DNA of 64,000 nt from Trichoplax sp. H2 (GCA_003344405.1 NOWV01000205.1:62001-126000), one strand, 5' to 3'; numbered from the stretch's first letter, positions 45,304-57,070 are shown. Numbers and translations are program-made. Notes: a model not told the origin generated them from the letters alone.

Positions 45304-48300
45304 ATGGGAAATTGCCAGTGCTCTGAAGCTACGGTAATACTTATAAACATATTGTTTAACCGATAAATTTTTATAAATCACATTTAACTATAGTTTTTAT
45401 ATTATCATTTCGGACTCCCTTCTTCTCCATCATTACTGTGAAGGATTCCGTTGACGAGGTTAGAAAAGCTTATTAATTGATTCATTTTTCTTATGGCGTA
45501 AAAAGTTACGAGTACTTCATATGAATCAAATAGTGCCTAGTCTGAACAATTTAGTCGAACTAAAGTTACTGTCTGATATCATAAAACTATATAGGAATTA
45601 TAAAAAGAACACAATCAATTTCATAGGCGTAACATATACCTTATTTTTAATTCTCTCACTAAGACGACTAGGTTATATAATTTTAAGAATCAGGATTTAT
45701 CACAGTCTCAGGTAAATCGCTGCAGAAATTGTACATTGTCATGCTAGGTTTCAATGTAGTACGTCTTTACTTAATACTGCTTTAATTATCTACATTTTAT
45801 TTAATGTTATTGTGATGAGAAAGCTTATAAAAGTAACTTCATATATTACTAATTGATATTGCAAATGCGAAGAGCTGATAATAAGTTAGACTTAAACTGA
45901 GTATGGAAGACTTGGGCAATTATATTTTAATTTTAAACTATTGAATCCCCTCATAACACTACTTCCTGATGCAACTTAATAGCAAATGATTAATATTAGT
46001 TTTAAGGTTGTAACATAGCTACCTATTACCCATTCGATAGCCTCTCATCTAATCAATTGGAAACGTTTCAAAATCGAGTAACACTTTATCTATGGTGTTT
46101 TATACCTGGTCTTTAGCACTGCATCTTATTGGCGTAAGCATATTAAATTTGTCGGGGTGATCTGTCAGCTAAATGCTGGCATACTTTAAAATTTATCGCA
46201 CTCAAGTTGCTCAGAAATCTCTTTAGTATTCTACTTTTCTTCAAGTTGTATTCCATAAAGTAAATGCATAATGCAAATAATAAGGGAACATATAAAACGC
46301 CTAGAATTTAAATAGCTACTTAGTATTCAGATTGATCAATAAAAGGCTTAGAATTCAACAGGTATATTCAGTGAATCTCAAAAATTATCTTCTTAGGAGA
46401 TACTAACTTATTCATCTTTAGCAATATTTGCAACTCCAATCTGTGCGAACATTATAATATACTGTACTCTGGAACGCTGAAATGTATTGCTTAGTTTCAT
46501 TAAATGTAGTGTTTATCGTATCTTACCTGGTATCTTAAATATTCGCCAACGTTAAGATGATTTTAAAGTGGTAATTTTATCAGTGGCTCTATTTTGGTTT
46601 AGGTTGTTGTTGAAGCTACTCAAAATTTTCATCAATCTCGCGTTATCGGTTCTGGGGGGTTTGGGGAAGTATATAAAGCTTATGTATTAAAATTTGGAGA
46701 AGTTGCGATGAAGAGGCTACATCGTCCAGTCAGTGAGGTTTATCCGTTTGTAATGACTAGTTTTTATTTCAAATGCTTAATTCCTTCTTCGGTTGCAACT
46801 TGAATAATATTTTTCAATGTGATACCATATTTACAATAATTATTTACTAACTATTTTACAAAAACGTATGAACATTAGATTGAGCAGCCAAAAATAGCAG
46901 ATATTACTGCATTATCACGGTAAAAATGTAGAAATTTATGTAAATATTAAAGACTATACCGTTGCATGTTGACCTAAATTAACAAAACGGTTGACCTTAT
47001 TTCTAATCATTTTTAAACTTGGTCTAGATACCAACATGAAAATCTTCTCCAGTTATTCGATGTAGTAAATTTAGACGGCAGATTATGTTTGATTATCGAG
47101 TATGCTGTTTTGGGAAGTTTACAAGATCGGCTAGCTGGCGGGGTATGTTAGACTAAGGTCATATCACTTATTAACTGTTAAAGTGCTGGAATATGCAAAC
47201 TTTCCATAACTTTTGTGTGAATTATTTATTGGCAGCTAAAGGACAGTGGTCGATTTTGATTTATTGTGATACTTATTAGATTAGATTAGATAGTCATTAA
47301 GCAAGCGTATCGTGTGTCTAGCAAAATGGAATCAATTTCCTCCACGTTTATAAATCATCTAGCTGGCAATAGAACCTTAAAATTAAATTTGTTCCATTGT
47401 TGAAGGTGGATTTCGTTATGTTTATTTTTATGTGAGGCAATTTTAGGGCGGTTTCATGCCTCTAACTTACGATTTAAGGTTGAAAATAGCCGTTGGAGCA
47501 GCTAAAGGAATCCAATTTTTACACGAATTCTATGATAAACCATTAATTCATCGAAATTTAAAAAGTAGCAATATCTTAATTGATGCAAGGTTCAATGCTA
47601 AAGTCAGTGATTTTGGCTTAGCAGAAATATTAGCCAATAATAATTGTGATCCCATATCTACGGCGGCACTACATCGATGGCTGGCATATCGGCCACCAGA
47701 AGTTAACTTAGCCAAAATCAATCCCCAATATGATGTCTATAGTTTTGGGGTGGTAAGTTAATTAATTGTGCGCATATAATAGCTCAAGTAAGCATTAGGG
47801 TGAAAAAGCTATTTCAGCCTTAAGCTTTGATGTTATTGCAGTAGCATAAAGATGATATTATCTTAGCATCGGTAGACATTTATGTAGCTTATTACAGTTC
47901 AGTTATGACATTATTACTTGACATTTTTTTCAATAAGATTCTATTAGAAATTGTTTCTGGATTGCCTAGTTTAAGACCATTACCTGATTTTCACTTCTTG
48001 GTAAGTATTGAAGGATCAAATGTGTCGCGTTTATACAAATTTAAACATGATAATGCCATTACAATATTTTAGTGGTTGAATATTAAAGCCACATGTCCTA
48101 TGTATAGCCTTCGACGATTTCAATTGTATCACTAATAACGATGAGTATGATTCTCTGTAATGTTAATCTGCAGTATCGATGGCATTACTTGTAAATGGTT
48201 ACCACTGATTAGTTTTAGAGATGATCAAGTTCTTTTAAAAACTGGATAATTTATCTTGACCTATTACAGAGAGATTATTACAGTCACTGTAAAAATGCAA

Positions 48301-48777
48301 ATAGTAAACTTTCACAAGATCACAAGATATTTTGGCCAAGAAATACACCGAAGAAGATTCTCAGAATTAGCAATCATTGCCTACGTCAAGATAATGCGAA
48401 ACGACCATCAATCAATCAGGTACTACCGTAGTGATCTACTGTTTAAGTAGCAATTTTCAAATACCTTGAAAGCAAATAGCGTTCTTAATTAGCTGCAAGT
48501 TTAAGAAATCTTACACTATCAAATTTGGCTGTACTAAAGCTATTACTTACATTAGAGTCGGTGAAGAGTTCTTATATAATATGAGGGTTCTAGAACATCT
48601 GCAGATGATTATTAACCTTCCCCTTAGTACAAAAGCGTTTTTAGCCTATATGATCAACTGGATTAAAAAGCTAATTTTATACTCAGCATTTCTTTTCTTA
48701 ATATTTCAATCTTCTAGGTGAAAATATCGCTAATATCGCTTTTACCGGATCAAATGAAAGAGCAGTTGAATACTTAA
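45304..48777 (+). CDS. Pelle/IRAK-like kinase, myristoylation motif, HRN catalytic loop
   Basis: Eight exons are traceable: 45304-45333, 46603-46749 (or ending 46737), 46879-46919, 47028-47142, 47447-47752, 47938-48000, 48270-48419 and 48718-48777, about 303 residues. The N-terminus MGNCQC fits N-myristoylation with cysteine palmitoylation. The glycine loop is GSGGFGEVYKA and the ATP lysine is in AMKRL. The C-helix region reads ADITALSRYQHENLL, with Asp where the usual Glu would be. The catalytic loop is HRNLKSSN: Asn replaces the HRD aspartate near residue 148. DFG is intact, RPPE stands for APE, and CLRQDNAKRPSI closes the C-lobe. The fold resembles IRAK/Pelle kinases, but no death domain was found. 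The loss of HRD Asp suggests weak or no phosphotransfer, hence a scaffold role. Assignment of the first, 10-codon exon rests on phase and is the least certain part. Confidence 0.82.
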
Positions 48778-49080
48778 TTTCAATTCTGTGATATACTCAT
48801 ATTACAGCCGGTAGTATCTGTCCAACATAAGCACAAATTTAATCTCCTCAAATGCAAAAAAATAACCATGTTTATTTCAATATATAGCAAAAATTTTATA
48901 TACTGTGTAAAATATCATATTTTTAGGACATAACGGATGCATATATAGACATATTTGCTTTAAAATAAAAATAACTAAATTATTGTTTGAGCATGAATAG
49001 TTATTATTATAAGCATATATTATTACTTTACTGTATATACCTCTTGTTACTGTAATCTTACTTTGAAGCCTACCAGTTAC

Positions 49081-50060
49081 AGCTACGTTTTAGGTTATAA
49101 TTGCAGGCAAACCCTTATTTTCTCAGTATGCTGTATGATGATTACAGTAATGTCACACTATAACATATAAAATTTAGTACATGCATTAATATGAGACATT
49201 ATGCAGTACTGTAGTATAAAACTATAGGTTAGTTCCAGCTACGTTTTACGTTTTAGTTAATGAGTTGCTGGGAATCTCTTATTTTCTTTCAGTGTGCTGT
49301 ATGATTATTGCAGTATTGTCATACTGTAACATGCAAAATTTAGTATATAACATGCATTAATATGAAATATTATGCAGTACTGTAGTATAAAACTATACGA
49401 ATAGCTGAATTGATAAGCCAAAATAGTTCCAGTTACATTTTAGGTCATGAGCTGCTAGCAGTCTCTTATTTTCTTTCAGTGTGCAGTATGATTATTGCAG
49501 TCCTGTCATACACTCATACTGTAACATGCAAAATTTAGTACATGCATTAATTAATGTGAAATAGTAGGCAGTACTTTAGTATAATTGATCAAGCAGAATA
49601 CTGTAGTTACAGCTACAGCTACGTTTTAGGTCATGAGCTGCTGGCAGTCTCTTATTTTCTTTCAGTGTGCAGTATGATTATTGCAGTCCTGTCACACACT
49701 CATACTGTAACATGCAAAATTTAGTACATGCATTAATTAATGTGAAATATTAGGTAGTACTTTAGTATAACTGATCAAGCAGAATAATGTAGTTACAGCT
49801 ACAGCTACGTTTTAGGTCATAAGCTGCTGGCAGTCTCTTATTTTCTTTCAGTGTACAGTATGATTATTGCAGTCCTGTCATACACTCATAACTGTAACAT
49901 GCAAAATTTAGTACCTGCATTAATTAATGTGAAATATTAGGCAGTACTTTAGTATAACTGATCAAGCAGAATAATGTAGCTACAGCTACAGCTACGTTTT
50001 AGGTCATGAGCTGCTGGCAGCCCCCTTATTTTCTTTCAGTGTGATGTACAGTATGATTAT
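49081..50060. repeat. ~186-bp tandem satellite, about 5.5 copies
   Basis: Units start at AGCTACGTTTTAGG-like sequences near 49081, 49237, 49431, 49617, 49803 and 49989, so spacings are 156, 194, 186, 186 and 186. Shared internal landmarks are TTATTTTCTTTCAGTGT, ATGATTATTGCAGT, ACATGCAAAATTTAGTAC, TGCATTAAT and GCAGTACTTTAGTATAA. The last three copies are most alike, suggesting outward expansion from that end. The array runs straight into a GTAC cluster. Confidence 0.93.
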
Positions 50061-50189
50061 TTCAGAACAGTACTGCTATATTTTAATTAACATGCAAAAT
50101 TTTGCTCGGGCTCAACTTGTGCTCAACTATTGCGATTTCTCAGAACACAACAGTACGGCACGGTACGGTATGAATACAGCATTACGGTC

Positions 50190-50310
50190 TTTTGTACAGT
50201 GTACAGTGTACTGTACTGTAGCAGTTCATGACTGTACTGACCACTACAGAATAGTACCGTACACACAGTACAGTACTGTACTGTACAGTACTGTACTGTG
50301 TGATTGCTGT
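50190..50310. repeat. GTAC palindrome cluster
   Basis: Overlapping TGTACAGTGTAC and CAGTACTGTACTG units abut the satellite array. The composition matches the blocks at 18301-18690 and 54790-56590. Confidence 0.85.
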
Positions 50311-50400
50311 CACCTCTCTTCCCCTTTTAGTTAGTACTGTAGTTTCTGCTGGTACTTTGCACGTGTATTGTAGTCTACGATATAGTAAAGCCTGTGTGAG

Positions 50401-51220
50401 AAAATAATGTCACCCGTGACCATGATTTCATAGGTTAGGCAAGCCGCTGGGCGCGACATCATTTTTATCGATTTGTTTCATAATGGAAAGTAGATTACTA
50501 TTCGTTCATTAGGTCATCGCTGATACAATTAGACTACATCGCTAGCAAAAATGATGTCACTGTTGGTTTAGAACCCTTAAGTACCAAATCATCGCCATGG
50601 GTGACATCATTTCTTGTGCAAGTTGGACCAGCAGTTGCTGTTCATAGCTGAGCGAGCGGTAGGTTGCAGAGCGATGCAGAATGCAAGAATAAGCTTAATG
50701 AATCGAGTTGCAGTGATAAATTGGCAACATCAATAGTGCAGCTACTTCAAGATTGATGCTTTCGATCGCCTTAACACTGGTAAAATACTGCCTCCTCCAG
50801 AAATTGACTAGCTCCAGCAATCTGAGCTGATTTTGACGAAATACTAGATATACGTAACATTACTAGAAGCATTGATTTGCAATTGAGTATCCCTTGGCAA
50901 GATAACTTTGCACTTTTATCTAAACGATTGACTAAGGGAAAAGAATTATCAACTGTACGCGTATCACGACGCATACAGTATAATATAGACAGTATACAGT
51001 ATTTATTATTTTGTCTAAAGATTGGTCGACATACTGGAATGACAAGTTATTGTTTAATGATTGCGTAATGGATTCAATAGCAATGGAATACCGTAGTCGA
51101 TAGTCGATACAACTTGCAATAGAATTGGTTTATGATAACCTGGGAAATCTTGCTTCTCTAAAAAGATTATCAACATTGACGGACGATAGACGCCTTTACT
51201 ATAGTTGGCCAAGTTGCGAT
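50401..51220. other. 5' flank of TEFM
   Basis: Two copies of the CRE/ATF-like octamer occur in opposite orientation, TGATGTCA at 50552-50559 and TGACATCA at 50602-50609, with a third partial match (GACATCAT) at 50455-50462. The TEFM frame is open back to about 51125 but has no ATG there. Confidence 0.45.
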
Positions 51221-52153
51221 ATGGCTCCAAAGAGTTTTGCAAATGAAATTATGAAAACAACACTTGGATACTTTCAACGTAGACCGGCAACTTGGAAGAA
51301 TACCGTTGGCATTAGTCGTTCGCCTTATTGCATGCCATTTCATTCACTTCGATTTAGCAGTAGCGATTTAAGTCACAATGAATTGCTAGAACGTTTCAAT
51401 ATGTTTAACAAGCAACAATTGCTAAACATGAAGGGAATCGGCCAGCTAAAAGCAAACCTTATTATTAATTATAGAACATCCAATGGTTCATTTAGTAGCT
51501 TAGATCAACTTCAACAACTGAGAGGATTTTCATCAAAATTAATTGATAGATTACTCAAAAGCGAAAATCATTTATCGATTCGAAGGTACCCACCATTAAT
51601 TGATCAAGATCTGCGTAAAAGTATACAAAGCATTGTTTCTATCGATCTAGGATTTAAAAATTTTGCTTATGTCCATATAAATAGAGAATTAACTCTGCTA
51701 GATTGGCGTAAATTAAGCTTCCCAACAATGACTAGCAATAGCTTGCAAACTACTTACGAAAATGTAATCGGTATTCGTCGGACCCTGCCTGCTGCTGATG
51801 TTTATGTAATCGAACAAGCAAGTGCGATTCCCCATCACGGCGCTTCCTTTAATACTGGGATACCTCTCAGAATATTGGAAGCGTTCCTTTATTGTGTATT
51901 GCAGCCTAACAAGGTTGTATCAATGAATGCTAAGACTGTCCAATCCTATTTTAATTTATCAAAAGGTCCCCAAAAGAAGACTGATGCTATAAATAAGGTT
52001 CTTGAGTTAATGAATGGAAAGTCAAAATATCATAACGTTACATTTACAAATCAACAAATTTCTGAATTTACAAGCATTACAAAAAAGGATGACCTGAGTG
52101 ATTGCCTATTACAAGCTCTGACCTTCTATGACAAAGAAGTATTTGATTTTTAA
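51221..52153 (+). CDS. TEFM: Mitochondrial transcription elongation factor TEFM
   Basis: This is a single-exon frame. I start it at the first ATG, 51221, giving 310 residues; an ATG at 51251 is an alternative, and the frame extends open to 51125 without an ATG. The first 50 residues are basic and poor in acidic residues, as expected of a mitochondrial presequence. Residues about 65-112 form tandem helix-hairpin-helix motifs (MKGIGQLKANLI and LRGFSSKLIDRLL). From about 138 an RNase H/RuvC-like resolvase fold begins with SIDLGFKNFAYV, continues with VYVIEQ and ends with KKDDLSDCLLQAL. This order, HhH then a resolvase-like domain, is TEFM, which keeps mitochondrial RNA polymerase processive. Acidic residues D142, E198 and D291/D294 sit where resolvases carry their metal ligands. 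It is convergent with COX19. Confidence 0.9.
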   Translation: MAPKSFANEIMKTTLGYFQRRPATWKNTVGISRSPYCMPFHSLRFSSSDLSHNELLERFNMFNKQQLLNMKGIGQLKANLIINYRTSNGSFSSLDQLQQLRGFSSKLIDRLLKSENHLSIRRYPPLIDQDLRKSIQSIVSIDLGFKNFAYVHINRELTLLDWRKLSFPTMTSNSLQTTYENVIGIRRTLPAADVYVIEQASAIPHHGASFNTGIPLRILEAFLYCVLQPNKVVSMNAKTVQSYFNLSKGPQKKTDAINKVLELMNGKSKYHNVTFTNQQISEFTSITKKDDLSDCLLQALTFYDKEVFDF

Positions 52154-53461
52154 ACAATTAAGAGTTAGCAAATACCAAGTAATGAATCAACATGATAGCA
52201 GCTTCGTCTAAAATAGCCGTAGCTATAAGAATCAAGTTAATAGGCATACTTCCAGTATAATTTTCTATAATTTAGGAATATTACATCATTAAAATTTGCA
52301 CTTTTTAGCAGAGCATCCAATTGTAGTGCATAACTATAGGTAGAAGTAACGCCTTAGCTAGGAAGGCATGGAGATTTCTATAGATGGATATAATTATATC
52401 TGTTGAATTTTCAATTGTATTCTCGTTTGAATATGAGTCACACAATCAGTTATCTACTTTGTCCTACAACTTTAGAATATTGCGCTTGTTGCAAGTATTC
52501 TCGAACAGAAAAGAAGTTAATGTACGATATATTTGTGTTATTCTCAATGGCCAACTTCGGTACATCTTTAAATTACATATTCGCTGTACAATGGAAGAAT
52601 TGTTTTATATTTTAAGGAAATGAATAATAAATTAGTCACTATCCTATTTTTAATTTATTAAATTGTGATTATTGATTTTCTCTAAATTGACTTTTGATGC
52701 TTCAGCTTAGTAACTGTCTTTAGTAATTTAGTAATAGCAGTTCTAGTAATGCCCGATAATGCTATGATGGGCTAATTGATGAAATGTCAATGCTGCTGAT
52801 GACGACTACTCCAAAGCTAACCTATCGCCAATAATTTGTAATTTGTAAAAGACGTGCTTACTCAACAAAGTATTGTGATCATCAATCATTAATGAATTAC
52901 TTTTAGTACGTGACCATTTTGTTACTATAAACAATCAACATCCAAACTTCGAAGCTAGAAACCAATAACTTTCTTAGAAGTATATTCTTGGAATCAATTT
53001 TAAAAAATGATTATTTTATTGAATAATAATTATTATAATAGTTTTATTTACAGCATGCTTACAATATTTTCGTAAGAGATAACTCATTTAAATAATCAGG
53101 CAGTTATTTATACTTAATTTGAGTTGAGCAAGGTCTGCAATATTCGAGCTGGTTACTTCCGTAATGATAGTATTCTAAATGATATACGTGTAGTTCTCTA
53201 CTAACGATCCAATTGATGGAGGGCTTATAAAGAAAGAATGATGGAAAGTATCATTGCAGGATAACGGCCGCCGTTGCATTGTAATCTCTCTGCTTTCAAA
53301 AACATTACACTGATACTTCAAATGACCGAATTGTATACTTGAATAGGATTAAAAGAATTATATTCTTCGCCAACTATTTCTTCATGCGTGCGTATACACC
53401 AATTCTTCAGATTTTCGTCTAAAGGCATATTCAGTAGACGGTGCAATTACAGACGTGGTAT
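52154..53461. other. Convergent intergenic region, nothing seen
   Basis: This lies between the TEFM and COX19 stop codons. Two overlapping plus-strand frames near 52384-52623 are short and motif-free. No gene, repeat or RNA is supported. Confidence 0.6.
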
Positions 53462-54686
53462 CTAAGTTTGATTCTTAGTTTCATCTTTAAATCCAAGATT
53501 CTTAAAGTCTTCCTTAGCCATTAATTGCCTTCATAACCGATATATAATAAAGTATATGCATCACCGTTAGACAAGAGATAATTTGATACACAACATTATG
53601 AACTTCCCAGGCTATTGCCAGTGTAACATGATCAAGGTGCATTATTTTACTAAGAAATTGTATGCAGCATTAGTGATTGAATTGATCTTACCTATCCATT
53701 CTACATTGTAAATATTCTTTAGCTTCCTTACGGCAATCGCTTTGCTCATAGTTACTCTTTTCTAAGCATTGCATGTAGGTCTTCATAAAAGTCTTACATT
53801 CACCTAATTTGATGTCAAGGCTTCAACTTAGTAATTTAAATGATCCTTATTATCTGTATAAGATAGGGATTAAATAAGATCGATCAAGAGTGAATGGATA
53901 TCATTATGTTATCATAATCAGTTTACATCATCGCATGTATGCGTCTTATACTTGGCTGAGGATAAAATAAAATGAACGATTATAACATCTGCTTTCATAA
54001 TATCCATTTGCAAGTAGTATAAGGTTCTATATCAATCCATCCTCTTGGCTGACTGCGCTCGATTGCTATCAAGCTTGATCACACCATTGCTATGAATGCT
54101 AACTCCATTACTGCTATTCAGTTTACTTAAGCTGGTGTAGCCATGCTACACTAGAGACCCTCTATGTGCTACATACTCCACGGTGGTATAACAATGTACA
54201 AGAATGTGTTGGTAATTAATTTTCTGCCTAGTGCATATATAGTACAATTATACATGCATGCAAACATTGCACAACACGTTACCGATACTCGTACTACATC
54301 GCATTATCTGCCACCCATATTGGCTGATGATAATTGTTAGACCACCGGTGAATTATTGCAGATTGCAGACTAGATTGTTTTTGACTGATGGTTAGAAATG
54401 AATACAAAAAATAATCAATGATCCATGTCATGCAGGCATGTATCTTCAGCACGCTGTATCAGTTCAGCAGTGGCATGAAAATTTCATTTTCTTCCTTTTT
54501 ATCCATGCAGAAGTCAGCCAATGATATAGTAAGTACAGTGATTGAAAGGCTTCAGTTTGGAATTGAATACACATACATTGGTCAAAGTACAGTTAATGTG
54601 CAACATTCTTGCATACCATCGTGATCTAAAGGGAAACTTCCTTTGTCAGGAGGTGTAGGAGAAAATCTTCTGCTGCTGTAATTCAT
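53462..54686 (-). CDS. COX19: COX19, twin CX9C copper/cytochrome oxidase assembly factor
   Basis: Three exons, 54686-54617 (ATG), 53803-53692 and 53528-53462 (TAG), join in phase to 82 residues, close to the family's roughly 90. The N-terminus carries the COX19 signature [16 protein letters not shown]. The second exon contains the CHCH domain: [12 protein letters not shown] and [11 protein letters not shown], two exact C-x9-C motifs that form the disulphide-linked helical hairpin imported by MIA40. [17 protein letters not shown] ends the conserved part. COX19 acts in the intermembrane space and cytosol with COX11 in delivering copper to cytochrome c oxidase. The gene is head-to-head with RPS15A across a GTAC-rich interval. 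Confidence 0.93.
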
Positions 54687-54789
54687 TGGTGCTTGTGCGT
54701 CATCACCATTAGCGGTCAGTCGAACATTGGCTTACAGTCCTTTTTTTGCAGCTTTCATACCGATTCCAAGATCCCAACCGACTTACAGT

Positions 54790-56590
54790 GCATTGTACAT
54801 TGTACTGTACACTGTACACTGTACTGTACAGTACAGTACAGTAGGCCCAGCCATAATAACCCGATTACTCAAGATACTCAGCGTAAATAGCTTAAACGAT
54901 GATGCATTATTTTAAGAGTCTGTACCTCAAATTTCATGCGATTATTCAAAGAGTACAGTACAGTACTACTGTCGTGGACGACACCATACAGTATCATCCG
55001 ATATCCTATCAGACATGTTCAGAGTACATCCAGTATATCTATACTGTAACTGTCCTTTTCTGCGCTGAATACGCGGTAAAAGAAAATGTCTCGGACTGCA
55101 ACGGTAGATAGCACGGTTTGGAGTGTACACTGTACAGTACATTGTACTGTAACGATAGATAGCACAGTTTGGAGTGTACTGTACAATGTACCCTACTTTA
55201 CTGTACATTGTACTGTACAGTGCTACTGGCATGGACGATGATATGTCTTACAGTATTTCTATATATGTATTTTGTAATGCTACGCTTAAGATGGATGGAT
55301 GATAACTGCGTTATTATCTACAGTCCATATTGATAGTTAACTCACGCTGTATAATTATAGAATCAATATTCGTGACTAATTTACAATTTACAAGTATGCC
55401 TAATTCTAGATATGGATATCATAAACTATGTATTGTACAACGTTACACTGTAAGTGTTGACGGCGCACATATAAAAGCCGTTGTAATTATCAATAAACGA
55501 ATGAGTGGTAGTAAGTACTTAGCTTTGTCAGTATTCGAAAACTAGTCAGAGTGATCCGAACTTTACATACGGTTGGAGTATCAACTCTAGTTAGTTCATA
55601 CACAATAGACGACACCATACTGTACTGTACAGTATCATCCGATATCCTATCAGACATGTTCAGAGTACTGTACATCCAATATATCTATACTGTAACTGTC
55701 CGTTTCTGCACTGAATACGCGGTAAAAGAAAATGTCTCGGACTAAAACGGTAGATAGCACAGTTTGGAGTGTACAATGTACAGTACAGTGTACTGTACAC
55801 TACTGTACACTGTACTGTACACTGTACAGTGCTACTGTCATGGACGACGCCATACTGTACGGTATCATCCCATATCCTATCAGTCATGTTCAGAGGTACG
55901 TACTGTACAGTATATCTATACTGTAACTGTCCTTCACTGCGCTGAATACGCGGTAAAAGAGAATGTCTAGGACTGAAACGGTAGATAGCACAGTTTGGAG
56001 TGTACAGTACACAGTACGCTATTTGTGTGTACTGTACAAAACTGTACTGTAGTATCAATACGATTTAATTTAAGTTAATCGATTAATTAATTAATTAACT
56101 TAATTGAATCGATTAATTACGATTGTTCGTTGTGAATACAGTACTGTACCGTGTGTCCGTGTTACAGTAGTGTACGTACTGTACTGTACACCCGTACACC
56201 CTTTACAAGTCAGTTGTCACTCCCTGAGAGTACAGTACACAGTGTACAGTATACTGTACTGTACACTGTGTGTCGAGTACTGTACTGTGTACACAGTCAG
56301 GGACTTACTCAACCCCAAATTCTCACTCAAAAGCCGTAACATAAAAATTTTGCCGCTATAGGATCAATTCTATTTGACTGCAATCAATCCCATTTCCCTT
56401 TCCAAATAGCCATAATCTCTTTTACTAGTGTCATGTACTCAAAGGCTACTAAAATCTATCTTAGTCTACAGTTGGTTTAGCAGTGGGCGCTTGCGCTATC
56501 ATCTTGCATAAACCCTGCTATGCGAGTAGCGCCCTGTACAGTGTACAGTGTACAGTGTACAGTACACTGAGTACAGTATAGCGTACTGTA
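54790..56590. repeat. Extended GTAC palindrome field with three larger repeat units
   Basis: Runs of TGTACA/CAGTACTG palindromes alternate with a longer unit seen three times. Its landmarks are ATCATCCGATATCCTATCAG (54992, 55632, and about 55863 with one mismatch), a TATATCTATACTGTAACTGT segment, and CTGAATACGCGGTAAAAGA (about 55063, 55711 and 55942), followed by GGTAGATAGCAC and GTTTGGAGTGTAC. Copies 2 and 3 are about 231 bases apart; copy 1 is about 640 bases before copy 2. Open frames across this block come from the stop-poor motif, not from genes. Confidence 0.9.
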
Positions 56591-56784
56591 CTGGTCAATG
56601 GTCATATGGTCCGAAACGTATAATAAGAAAACCAACCTTACCAAACAGTCCTTGCGACACACTACTTAGTATGCTGCTCAGCGCCACATGATCTACCACC
56701 AAGTCGCTTACATGTTGCCGCTGAAATCGCGCAGTCGCATAAGAGTCTGCCACAGGGAAGAAAAACCTTGTGGTTTTCTATCAT

Positions 56785-56817
56785 CTTTCTCTTTTTCCTA
56801 GCATCCATGTACAGGAG
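56785..56817 (+). promoter_or_regulatory. RPS15A: Probable TOP-type 5' leader exon of RPS15A
   Basis: CTTTCTCTTTTTCCT (56785-56799), an oligopyrimidine tract typical of ribosomal-protein mRNA 5' ends, is followed by a short segment ending at a GTAAGA donor (intron from 56818). A TTGTAG acceptor at 57064 lies six bases before the coding ATG. This gives a non-coding first exon, common in ribosomal-protein genes. The leader would contain an out-of-frame ATG unless transcription starts downstream of it. Confidence 0.5.
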
Positions 56818-57070
56818 GTAAGAGACCTTAACCATAAAGCTTTAATCTCCAACATCCTTGACCAATTCTGTGTTAATGTTAATTTTTAGGCTACATTTTG
56901 TTCAGTGCTTACCCTTGATGTAGTTATTTTGTAGTTTTCGACTAGAATTGATCGTAAAATAGTAATATTTTTAATTTTACAATACGCGTGGTAAAGATGG
57001 CTGACTTGATTATTCTATGCTCTTCTCGTTTGGAAGCTAATTGCTCGCTTGATTACCCTTGTAGATCAAA

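Larger units (their letters stand above)
48778..50400. other. Satellite and palindrome-rich intergenic region
   Basis: Downstream of the kinase gene there is no gene. The interval is occupied by the ~186-bp tandem satellite (49081-50060) and the GTAC cluster that follows it. Confidence 0.75.
54687..57070. other. Head-to-head intergenic region between COX19 and RPS15A
   Basis: This 2.4-kb interval has no gene body and is dominated by GTAC palindromes and larger repeats. Near its right end is the probable untranslated first exon of RPS15A (about 56785-56817). Confidence 0.75.

Noticed and set aside
45304-46602. Death domain upstream of the kinase domain
   Set aside because: No death-domain-like exon was found between the MGNC exon and the glycine-loop exon.
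49081-50060. CRISPR-like array
   Set aside because: The repeats are contiguous 186-bp units without short repeats separated by unique spacers, and the genome is eukaryotic.
51125-51220. N-terminal extension of TEFM from a TTG codon
   Set aside because: TTG starts are not expected in animal nuclear genes and the extension adds no conserved sequence.
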